Positions 7,022 through 13,115 of a DNA stretch of 14,218 bases are shown one piece after another (within the stretch, counting starts at the first letter, position 1; every line of letters starts with the position of its first letter). This DNA is from an uncultured Campylobacter sp. (GTDB lineage Bacteria; Campylobacterota; Campylobacteria; Campylobacterales; Campylobacteraceae): the NCBI RefSeq assembly GCF_938045775.1, contig NZ_CALIBH010000078.1, positions 1-14,218 on the forward strand, given 5' to 3'. The notes below the pieces were generated by a model. The model was given only the letters and a program-made list of their open reading frames with translations. It had not been told where the DNA came from and searched no databases. The translations under genes and the position numbers were made by a program.

Positions 7022-7044
7022 TAAGTATATTTTTTATACACTTA
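7022..7044 (+). promoter_or_regulatory. candidate TetR operator overlapping the -10 region
   Basis: TAAGTATA at 7022-7029 and TATACACTTA at 7035-7044 form an imperfect inverted repeat around a T-run. Possible -10 boxes (TATATT 7026-7031 or TATACA 7035-7040) lie inside it. It sits 31 bases ahead of the TetR start and its AAAGGAGG ribosome site (7064-7071), the position expected for autorepression. Assignment to this regulator is inference. Confidence 0.4.
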
Positions 7045-7075
7045 CAAAAAATTTTAGTATTTCAAAGGAGGCGAA

Positions 7076-7699
7076 ATGCCCGAATCGCCTAAATATAAAA
7101 AATCCGAAATTCGCTGCAAGCTCATTTTAGGCGCGGCGCTGGAGCTGTTTTTAGCCAAAGGCTACGAGGCTACGAGCTTGAGCGATATCATCGAGCTTAG
7201 CGGCGGCTCGCTATCGTCGGTTTATAAGTATTTTGATAACAAAGAAAGCCTATTTTTGCGCATCATCGAACTGCAAAGCAAAAAGCTCGACGAGCGAATG
7301 AACGAGCGCATGCGAATCAATAAAGACTTAAAATTGCGTGAGTATCTGCAGGAGTTTGCAGGGATTTATCTGGAGTTTCTTTTCTCTCCGGAGGCGATAA
7401 AATTCTACCGACTGATACTTTTCAGCGGCTTTAACGGCGCGCTTAGCCAGAGCCCAAAAATCTTTTTAAAAAGCGGCGTGCTAGGTTCGCCGAATGCGCT
7501 GGATGAGTATTTGGCGGCGCATGCGGACGAGTTTGCGCCCGGACGCACGGCAAAAAGCCTGGCGCTATATTTTTGCTTTTTGCTTAGAGAGCCGCATTTT
7601 AGCAGACTGCTATTTTTCGACGAAAAGCTAAATTTCAAAGCGAGCGAGCTAATCAAGGACCGCATAGATATATTTTTGCTCGGCGTAAAAAAGCGCTAG
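7076..7699 (+). CDS. TetR/AcrR family regulator, CmeR-like
   Basis: This is a 207-residue one-component repressor. The N-terminal domain has the TetR helix-turn-helix at about 33-55 (TSLSDIIELSGGSLSSVYKY) followed by FDNKESLF. The rest is the variable ligand-binding and dimer domain. From memory the N-terminal segment ALELFLAKGYEATSLSDIIE is close to C. jejuni CmeR, the repressor of the CmeABC efflux pump. CmeR (Cj0368c) lies near Cj0371-0373 in that genome, so context agrees, but no cmeABC genes are visible here. The start is fixed by AAAGGAGG four bases before ATG 7076. It is divergent from the HTH gene and points toward rclA, 325 bases on. An inverted repeat over its promoter suggests autoregulation. 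Orthology with CmeR needs a proper alignment. Confidence 0.88.
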   Translation: MPESPKYKKSEIRCKLILGAALELFLAKGYEATSLSDIIELSGGSLSSVYKYFDNKESLFLRIIELQSKKLDERMNERMRINKDLKLREYLQEFAGIYLEFLFSPEAIKFYRLILFSGFNGALSQSPKIFLKSGVLGSPNALDEYLAAHADEFAPGRTAKSLALYFCFLLREPHFSRLLFFDEKLNFKASELIKDRIDIFLLGVKKR

Positions 7700-7703
7700 T
7701 GGC

Positions 7704-7733
7704 GGAATTTTACGGCGTAAATTCCTTGCTTTT
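7704..7733 (+). terminator. probable terminator after the TetR gene
   Basis: Five bases past the TAG at 7697-7699, GGAATTTTAC (7704-7713) pairs with GTAAATTCC (7717-7725), with one bulged T and a 3-base loop. TTGCTTTT follows. The stem is AT-rich and the T-run is interrupted, so termination may be weak. It suggests the TetR gene and rclA are separate transcripts. Confidence 0.45.
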
Positions 7734-7988
7734 CGCGCCTTTAAATTTTATGAGCGGTTTGGGGCTTATAATTTGATTCTATCCGTTACCAAGTGCTATA
7801 AAATGCCGCATATCCCGCGCTTAAAATTTAATTCTATTGATGCAAAATTTTTGAAATGATTAGAGCCAAAATTTTTATTTTCCGTATTAAATTCCGTGCC
7901 GTAGTTAGAATTTCGTCGTAAAATTTCACGCCTCTTGCCTGCGCCTTTAAATTTGCGCCACGCAGATTTTAAATTTAATAAAACCTCT

Positions 7989-7994
7989 TATAAT
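7989..7994 (+). promoter_or_regulatory. -10 box of the rclA promoter
   Basis: A perfect TATAAT occurs at 7989-7994, 30 bases before the rclA ATG, with A/T-rich sequence upstream and no strong -35. That form is usual for Campylobacter sigma-70 promoters. AAAAGGA at 8012-8018 is the ribosome site. Confidence 0.55.
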
Positions 7995-8024
7995 CGCTAA
8001 AATTTCAAATCAAAAGGATTAAAA

Positions 8025-9365
8025 ATGGATTATGATATCATCGTAATAGGCTTTGGCAAGGCGGGCAAAACCCTTGCCGCAAAATCCGCTGCGCTAGGTA
8101 AAAAGGTCGCTCTCATCGAGCGCTCGCCGCAAATGTACGGCGGCACCTGCATCAACGTAGGCTGCATCCCGACCAAGCGGCTAGTTACCGCGAGCAAGGA
8201 AGCTGGCTTCGTAAATTTCAGCGTGCTCGGAGAGTATTTCGTACTGAGTATGCAGAAAAAGGACGAGCTCGTAGAGGCGCTGAGGGCGAAAAATTTAGCC
8301 ATGCTAAAGGGAAGCCCAAATATCGACGTAATCGACGGCGAGGGCTCATTTACGAGCGCGAATTCCGTGCTTGTGCTAAGCCCGGACGGACAAACGCGCG
8401 AAATTTCGGCAGAAACGATCGTCGTAAATACGGGCTCGAGGGAGGTCGAGCCTAGCTTTGAGGTAAGCTCGCAGATCGCTTATAGTAGCGAAGAAATTTT
8501 AAATTTAAAGATCCTGCCGAAGCATCTAGTAATCATCGGCGGCGGATTTATCGGGCTTGAGTTTGCTTCGATGTTTGCGGGATTCGGCTCGAAAGTTAGC
8601 GTGCTGATGCGATCGAAATTTATGAAAAACGAGGATGAGGACGTGGCTGCTAGCGTCAAATCCGCTCTGCAGGCCCAAGGCGTGGAGATTATCGAAGGCT
8701 GCGAGTTTTTGAGCTTAAAGGGCGACGAGCTAAAATTTAACCTCGCGGGCGAGAGCAGGGTGATCGCGGCGGATGCGTTTTTATATGCCCTCGGTCGTCG
8801 CGCGAATACGGGTGAGCTAAATTTAGTCGCTGCGGGGGTGCAGACGGACGCGCACGGCAATATCATCACGAATGAGCATCTGCAAAGCTCGACTGCTGGC
8901 ATCTACGCAGCAGGCGACGTGCGCGGCGGCGAGATGTTTACCTACACTAGCCTGGATGATTTTAGGATCATTTTTAGCGCGCTTTTCGGAGACGGCGCGC
9001 GCACTACGAAAAATCGCACGCCGCATGCAAGCGTGCTGTTTACCCGCACGCCGCTAGCTCGCATCGGCCTTAGTGAGAGGCAGGCAAGAGAGAGTGGGCG
9101 CGAGATCAAGGTACTGAAGCTTTCGATGGCGGCGGTGCCCGGCGCCAAGGTCGTAGCGCACGACGAGGGAATGATGAAAGCGGTCGTGGACGCGGCTAGC
9201 GGCGAAATTTTAGGCGCGGCGCTTCACTGCGTAAACGCGCACGAGATCGTTAATGAGCTGGCGATCGCCATGGCGCTGGGCGCAAAAGCGGACTTTTTCA
9301 AAAATCAAATTTTTACGCATCCTAGCATCAGCGAGGCGCTGAACGATCTTTTCGGGCAGTTTTAA
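8025..9365 (+). CDS. rclA: RclA-like FAD-dependent pyridine nucleotide-disulfide oxidoreductase
   Basis: This is a 446-residue flavoprotein, close to the length of E. coli RclA. The FAD motif is GFGKAG (9-14), the redox disulfide is Cys42/Cys47 in GGTCINVGCIPTK, the NAD(P)H motif is GGGFIGLEFASMF (172-184), and the second FAD contact is AAGDV (295-299). The C-terminal THPSISEALNDLF carries the His432/Glu437 pair typical of the lipoamide dehydrogenase group. The start DYDIIVIGFGKAGKTLA, the segment FTYTSLDDFRI and the C-terminus match RclA by recall. E. coli RclA is a hypochlorite-induced Cu(II) reductase that aids survival of oxidative chlorine stress and is common in mucosal colonisers. Here a TetR gene, not the AraC-type RclR, lies upstream. 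It has its own TATAAT promoter and AAAAGGA. GC-rich codon use fits the neighbours. Confidence 0.88.
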   Translation: MDYDIIVIGFGKAGKTLAAKSAALGKKVALIERSPQMYGGTCINVGCIPTKRLVTASKEAGFVNFSVLGEYFVLSMQKKDELVEALRAKNLAMLKGSPNIDVIDGEGSFTSANSVLVLSPDGQTREISAETIVVNTGSREVEPSFEVSSQIAYSSEEILNLKILPKHLVIIGGGFIGLEFASMFAGFGSKVSVLMRSKFMKNEDEDVAASVKSALQAQGVEIIEGCEFLSLKGDELKFNLAGESRVIAADAFLYALGRRANTGELNLVAAGVQTDAHGNIITNEHLQSSTAGIYAAGDVRGGEMFTYTSLDDFRIIFSALFGDGARTTKNRTPHASVLFTRTPLARIGLSERQARESGREIKVLKLSMAAVPGAKVVAHDEGMMKAVVDAASGEILGAALHCVNAHEIVNELAIAMALGAKADFFKNQIFTHPSISEALNDLFGQF

Positions 9366-9379
9366 ATTTAAAATTTAAC

Positions 9380-9439
9380 GGCGCTTGGGCTTGGCAATGC
9401 CCGGGCGCCCTAGCTAGGCAATGTCCTACTCCAAGCGCC
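9380..9439 (+). repeat. 9-bp inverted repeat after rclA
   Basis: GGCGCTTGG at 9380-9388 pairs perfectly with CCAAGCGCC at 9431-9439 across a 42-base GC-rich loop that holds GGCAATG twice and a CCCGGGCGCCC palindrome. It begins 14 bases past the rclA stop. No T-run follows. It may mark the 3' end of the transcript or be a small structured repeat. Confidence 0.4.
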
Positions 9440-9570
9440 CGGAACAAATTGATCGTGAAATTTAATGCGCCGGGGCGGGTTAAATTTAGACTGGGTTAAA
9501 TAATTTTAGCCCTTATCGTCCGCTTCTTTCTTGGCTACCAAAGTTGGCTATAAAAGAAATGATGAAATAG

Positions 9571-9726
9571 TTAATTGATAAAATATTCGCATTTAGGAAT
9601 AGCAAGATTACAATCTATTTGACACTCGGTAAGAGTATGCGGATAAAATTTCTTCTCGCAGTTTATACAGGCGAAAACGATTTCGTCCGTCGCTTCATTC
9701 AACATAACTCTATAATCGCTAGGCGA
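9571..9726 (-). pseudogene. in-frame continuation past a TGA (second half of a zinc ribbon)
   Basis: Directly after the TGA that ends the gene at 9727, the same frame stays open for 51 codons to TAA 9571-9573. It reads SPSDYRVMLNEATDEIVFAC, then INC (completing Cys-Ile-Asn-Cys), EKKFYPHTLTECQIDC, and ends KCEYFIN. The text is clearly protein-like, with AT-rich codon use like the upstream part. It has no ribosome site of its own; the first internal ATG is eight codons in. With the upstream half it makes a 185-residue protein in which CPQ-[TGA] and CINC would be the two knuckles of a CxxC-x19-CxxC zinc ribbon, with TGA at the fourth cysteine. It is a nonsense-mutated gene or a recoded TGA. Confidence 0.55.
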
Positions 9727-10128
9727 TCATTGCGGGCATTCGCACGCCAAGTCCAAATCCACGCTAACTACCAAGCTGTCAAATACAATCGAGTTTAATT
9801 CCTCGTAGACTAGTCTTAAGCTCTTTTGACCTTTCAGTACTCTAATTTTATTTATCAAGCGGTATCTGTCCGATTTGATAATCTTTGCGCCAAAGATATC
9901 CTTCGCTTTTCCGTCGCCGTAAATCGATAGCTCAGTCGGATAATCTTTAAAATTTAATTTTAGTAGCCCGTCCAAACCGCAGCCGTCGTATTCTTTCATA
10001 AGAAACAAAATTTTATTTTCCATAAACCATGTCGCTATACAGCAGCATACTTGCTCGGGATCAAGAGAACGTAAATTTAAAATTTTATTTTCCAGCGATA
10101 CGCATAAATTTCTAATTTTGGGCTGCAT
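9727..10128 (-). CDS. hypothetical protein ending at an in-frame TGA inside a zinc ribbon
   Basis: This is a 133-residue product of unknown family. It has a Cys triplet at 28-30 (EQVCCCIATWF), a mixed alpha/beta middle (LSIYGDGKAKDIFGAKIIKS) and an end at ACECPQ just before the TGA. No signal peptide or membrane segment is visible, so it is probably cytoplasmic. Translation would normally stop at 9727-9729, but the same frame continues for 51 sensible codons (see the adjoining entry). The ATG lies 31 bases after the stop of the 242-residue protein upstream, with only a weak GGA as ribosome site, so it is likely the last gene of the small AT-rich leftward cluster. The half-zinc-ribbon ending suggests this product is truncated. 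Confidence 0.6.
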   Translation of the reverse strand: MQPKIRNLCVSLENKILNLRSLDPEQVCCCIATWFMENKILFLMKEYDGCGLDGLLKLNFKDYPTELSIYGDGKAKDIFGAKIIKSDRYRLINKIRVLKGQKSLRLVYEELNSIVFDSLVVSVDLDLACECPQ

Positions 10129-10159
10129 TATTTAATCCATTTAACGGCTAAATTTTAGA

Positions 10160-10888
10160 TTATACTATCTCTACCGATATTTGAGCGTCGATTTTGCCGC
10201 CATTTTCTTTTAAAATTTCAGGAAATCCCAATTTTATAATCTGTTTTTCGGAGAGGCTATAAGAATAGTGGATATTTGACTCTATGCTCAGCGGGCGGAC
10301 TATTTTCGCAACTTCGCTAAAAGGCAGCTTAACGTCCAATAATGCCACGTAAAAGGCTTCCGTATCGCTATCAAAGACATTTATATAGCAGCCTTTTATA
10401 TTTTTATCGCCACTATTTGGAGCTTTGATTATTCTTTCATGGCCGGCAGAGGAACCAAAGAAGTATGAAAAACCGGGCTTAACCATATCAAGGCATCCAA
10501 AAGATCTCATCTGCTCTATGTTTAAGCTATAGCCATATACATAATAAGGATCGTCTGCATCCGATTTTACAATTTGTTTTATGTCTTCCAAATCAAGATC
10601 TATTTGCCGCGAATCGGCGTAGCTCTCATCGATACCGAAAGATGTTATATCATAATATGTCTTATAATACATATCGCGTATATGAAATTTAATTCGCTTA
10701 TCTCTTAAAAGCTTTGGATCTATTTTTATATCTAGTTTTTGCGCGTCCGATTTCGCAATCGATTCGGGCTCGAATATAAATTCTTTTCCAAAACGACCGC
10801 TTTGCCCTTTTGGAATTTTAAGTCCATAGAGTTCCCGTCCATCTCTTACCGGAAAAAGATAACGGAAAATACCTTTTATACTTTTCAT
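10160..10888 (-). CDS. hypothetical protein with internal duplication
   Basis: This is a 242-residue protein of unknown family with no signal peptide or membrane span, so presumably cytoplasmic. Two similar segments of about 70 residues are visible. One is around 66-139 (IKFHIRDM, then IKQIVK, then YGYSLNIEQMRSFG). The other is around 164-230 (IKGCYINVF, then VAKIVR, then YSYSLSEKQIIKLG). This points to a tandem domain duplication. GAAGGA upstream of ATG 10886-10888 supports the start. It lies between a lipoprotein gene and the TGA-interrupted zinc-ribbon gene, all on the minus strand and all AT-rich compared with rclA. The cluster could be effector, immunity or stress genes, but nothing in the sequence decides. 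Confidence 0.7.
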   Translation of the reverse strand: MKSIKGIFRYLFPVRDGRELYGLKIPKGQSGRFGKEFIFEPESIAKSDAQKLDIKIDPKLLRDKRIKFHIRDMYYKTYYDITSFGIDESYADSRQIDLDLEDIKQIVKSDADDPYYVYGYSLNIEQMRSFGCLDMVKPGFSYFFGSSAGHERIIKAPNSGDKNIKGCYINVFDSDTEAFYVALLDVKLPFSEVAKIVRPLSIESNIHYSYSLSEKQIIKLGFPEILKENGGKIDAQISVEIV

Positions 10889-11008
10889 TTTTGAATCCTT
10901 CTTGTTTTATTTGCTTTCTCAACTCGCTTTAAATTTACGTTATGTTCGCTTGGATACTCTGCGCGTATTGAAATTTTAAAATCCGCGCCAAGTTCTTTCG
11001 CCCGGCGG

Positions 11009-11335
11009 CTAGTACTTTCTTTTTACTATGTCGTCCTTCTTTACGAAATACTCTTTTTGACCGCAAGGATAGTAAATTTTACACCATTTGCCTTCGCAGG
11101 ATTGGATGGGGATGACTATCTCATCATAATAAGCAAATTCCTCTTTATCTTCATAGAAAATTTTACGAATAACGCCATCTTTAAATTTATATATAATTTT
11201 TTGATCTATTTTTTCGCCGCATTCGCCGTAAAAGGCACCTTCTTCGTGTTTTGCAAAAGTGATTTTATGCCCTAAAATCATAGGACTGCACCCATATAGG
11301 CACAATGCGACAAAAGATATAACAAAATTTCTCAT
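11009..11335 (-). CDS. small lipoprotein, possible SH3-like fold
   Basis: This 108-residue lipoprotein has the signal MRNFVISFVALCLYG and lipobox Leu-Tyr-Gly-Cys16, followed by Ser-Pro. The mature part is rich in beta-prone residues. It carries Cys pairs in GECGEK and SCEGKWCKIYYPCG, and ends YFVKKDDIVKRKY. The GKWCKIYYPCGQKEYFVKKD pattern resembles bacterial SH3 repeats (a W-x-K-I/V-x-Y...G-x-x-G/E-Y-V pattern), but this is only suggestive. AGGAGGAGAG immediately ahead of ATG 11333-11335 is a strong ribosome site. It follows a 25-residue membrane peptide gene at 11360-11437. Location is probably inner or outer membrane leaflet, periplasmic side. Confidence 0.7.
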   Translation of the reverse strand: MRNFVISFVALCLYGCSPMILGHKITFAKHEEGAFYGECGEKIDQKIIYKFKDGVIRKIFYEDKEEFAYYDEIVIPIQSCEGKWCKIYYPCGQKEYFVKKDDIVKRKY

Positions 11336-11359
11336 CTCTCCTCCTACTTGAAATGCGCC

Positions 11360-11437
11360 CTATATTTTATTTGGATACATTAGGCTATTAAATACCGCTA
11401 TAGAAATTATGGCTGATACTAATGTCAAAATTTTCAT
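11360..11437 (-). CDS. 25-residue hydrophobic small protein
   Basis: A complete small frame runs from ATG 11435-11437 to TAG 11360-11362. Its product begins MKILTLVSAIISIAVFNSLM and ends YPNKI. Most of it is one hydrophobic stretch that could span or enter the membrane. A good AAAGGAGC ribosome site lies at 11447-11454, and the lipoprotein gene follows 24 bases later. It could be a real small membrane protein, a leader peptide, or a truncated signal sequence left from a longer gene. Support rests on the ribosome site and position only. Confidence 0.35.
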   Translation of the reverse strand: MKILTLVSAIISIAVFNSLMYPNKI

Positions 11438-11479
11438 CTTATTTTCGCTCCTTTATTGGAATTCTATTTATAACGCCTT

Positions 11480-13003
11480 ATGATATTGCTTGTGAATACA
11501 TACGTAATTTTAAAATTTTATACCTTAAGGCGGCGCCTATCTTTTGAATATTTTATTCAAAAATATAATCAAACAAACAATGATTTAGGAGAGTATTTTA
11601 CACCTAGACATATTGTAAAATTTTTGAATGATATTGTAAAACCAACTTTTGGCGACAAAATTTATGACCCTTTTTGTGGCACAGGAGGTATGCTGATTGT
11701 TGCATTTGAAAAAATATTATCTGAGTTAAGAGATAATGGATTATTAGATGAATATAATTTAAGTAGCTTGAGAGAAAATACTATCTGGGGGAGTGAAATT
11801 TCTGACACTTCTCGCATTGCTAAAATGAATATGATTTTATCTGGTGATGGACATAGTAACATTAAGCAACAAGATAGCTTTTCTAACCCAGTTTCTGATA
11901 AATACAGTGTTGTGATATCTAATATACCTTTTAATATGGATGTTAATGAAGAACAGGCTCAATTATATAAACCATATATTAAAAAGGGAAATTCTGTATC
12001 TATTTTACATATACTAAAATCATTACGGAAAAATAATTCAAAATCAAGAGCGAGTATTATTGTTCCAGATGCCGTTCTTAATGATAGGTCAATGAAAGAT
12101 TTGCGTGAAAAAATCGTGAAATCAGGACAGTTACTTGGAATTGTTTCCTTACCATCCAAAGTCTTTGAACCATATACCGAAGCTAAAACTAGTATTTTGG
12201 TATTTGGAAGCGAGGTAAACGTTCCGACTGAAAAAGTTTTCTTTTTCAAAGTTAAAAATGATGGTTTTACTCTAACGAAACGTCGCCGACCACTGGTCGG
12301 AATCAATGATTTAGATGAATTTATTGCACTTCATGAGCAGATGCTAAAAACAAACTACCATGAAATACTAGAACATCGAAACTTATTCTATGTAGATAGA
12401 AATGACATTTTAACTAACTCAAATAATAGTTTGCTACTTTCTCAATATCATGATGAACTTAGAGATGGATTTATTAGAATTGAAACTATTATGGAGAGAA
12501 TAAGAGAGAAGAATAGTGACAGATTCCCAACAGCAAGTATTACAAATTCTGAATTTTGGGGAATGCCTCTTGGAGAAGAGTTATGGGGAGAAAACTTCAT
12601 TTCTGTTACCTCAGAAGACAACTCTGATTACAGTGTCGTTAGAAAGAATGACATTAGTTTCAACCCAGCTAGAGCGAATATTCGCTCCTTTGGTTTATGT
12701 AAATCTGAAAGTCCTGTTGCTGTATCAAGTGCCTATCCAGTATTTAGATTGAAAGAAGAATATACAGGAAAATATTTAGCTGAATATGTTTATTTACAAA
12801 TAAAACATAATCCTGAAGTTTTAGAAGATATAGCAGAACGTGCCTATGGTACAATCCGCCAAAGTCTTTCAAAGGATGAGTTCAAAAAGGTTCAAATTCC
12901 AGACTTACCAATATGCGAGCAAGAACGGATTGTTACTGACGTGAACTCAAAATTTGAATTATATAATTCACTGAAAGATGAATTGAATACATTAAAGTTA
13001 TGA
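11480..13003 (+). CDS. N6-adenine DNA methylase (HsdM-like) with C-terminal specificity segment, 5'-truncated
   Basis: The frame is open from ATG 11480 (507 residues), but only from about residue 22 (FEYFIQKYNQTNNDLGEYF) does it resemble HsdM; the preceding 21 residues appear to be read across a joint. SAM-binding motif I is DPFCGTGGML (63-72) and the catalytic motif is NIPF (148-151) in place of the common NPPF. From about residue 350 the text changes to an HsdS-like half: AYPVFRLKEEYTGKYLAEYV, AYGTIRQSLSKDEFKKVQIP and CEQERIV are hallmarks of one target-recognition domain plus a conserved helix. So this is an M-S fusion that would methylate adenine at its own target. The N-terminal HsdM domain (roughly 150 residues or more) is missing. 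No hsdR is in view. A terminator follows 9 bases after the stop. Confidence 0.8.
   Translation: MILLVNTYVILKFYTLRRRLSFEYFIQKYNQTNNDLGEYFTPRHIVKFLNDIVKPTFGDKIYDPFCGTGGMLIVAFEKILSELRDNGLLDEYNLSSLRENTIWGSEISDTSRIAKMNMILSGDGHSNIKQQDSFSNPVSDKYSVVISNIPFNMDVNEEQAQLYKPYIKKGNSVSILHILKSLRKNNSKSRASIIVPDAVLNDRSMKDLREKIVKSGQLLGIVSLPSKVFEPYTEAKTSILVFGSEVNVPTEKVFFFKVKNDGFTLTKRRRPLVGINDLDEFIALHEQMLKTNYHEILEHRNLFYVDRNDILTNSNNSLLLSQYHDELRDGFIRIETIMERIREKNSDRFPTASITNSEFWGMPLGEELWGENFISVTSEDNSDYSVVRKNDISFNPARANIRSFGLCKSESPVAVSSAYPVFRLKEEYTGKYLAEYVYLQIKHNPEVLEDIAERAYGTIRQSLSKDEFKKVQIPDLPICEQERIVTDVNSKFELYNSLKDELNTLKL
11500..11545. other. junction between Campylobacter-like and Streptococcus-like DNA
   Basis: Left of here the DNA has the AAATTT/TTTTAAAATTTTA habit and GGCGGCGCC words of the Campylobacter part. 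From about 11541 it becomes an N6 methylase frame with AT-rich streptococcal codon use and no spacer words. Methylase-like protein text begins abruptly at Phe-Glu-Tyr-Phe-Ile (11543), without the N-terminal domain that such enzymes normally carry. The change falls inside a gene, which is typical of an assembly or recombination joint. Confidence 0.6.
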
Positions 13004-13012
13004 TACCCAATA

Positions 13013-13046
13013 AAAAAGACGATTTCCGTTTGGAAATCGTCTTTTT
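13013..13046. terminator. strong bidirectional rho-independent terminator
   Basis: AAAAAGACGATTTCC at 13013-13027 pairs perfectly over 15 bases with GGAAATCGTCTTTTT at 13032-13046, with a GTTT loop. The ends give a T-run on both strands, so it can stop the rightward methylase transcript (stop 13001-13003) and the leftward fruA transcript (stop 13116-13118). The form is typical of Streptococcus convergent gene pairs. Confidence 0.9.
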
Positions 13047-13115
13047 CGATATTGTTGAAGTACTATATCTTGTAGTTGGTGTAAACAGATATATAGTTCC
13101 CTAAATTTATTTTAC

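Larger units (their letters stand above)
7700..8024. other. spacer between the TetR gene and rclA
   Basis: No gene is present. The stretch is AT-rich, with about eight AAATTT hexamers, the TetR terminator hairpin at its left end and the rclA promoter at its right end. TTTAAATTT-type palindromes near 7950-7980 lie just upstream of the -10 box. Confidence 0.6.

Noticed and set aside
8025..9365. Mercuric reductase or plain dihydrolipoamide dehydrogenase
   Set aside because: There is no N-terminal metal-binding domain or C-terminal Cys pair for MerA and no neighbouring 2-oxoacid dehydrogenase genes. The IGFGKAGKTLA start, FTYTSLDD segment and THPSISEALNDLF end favour RclA.
9713..9729. Hairpin UGAUCGC-CUA-GCGAUUA as a SECIS element
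   Set aside because: The stem includes the UGA itself and the loop is only three bases. Bacterial SECIS elements have the key loop some way downstream of the UGA, so I do not call this one, although the recoding idea remains open.
11480..11540. ATG 11480 as the true start of the methylase
   Set aside because: The first 21 codons do not resemble HsdM, the N-terminal domain is missing, and composition changes near 11540. The ATG probably belongs to unrelated DNA left of a joint.
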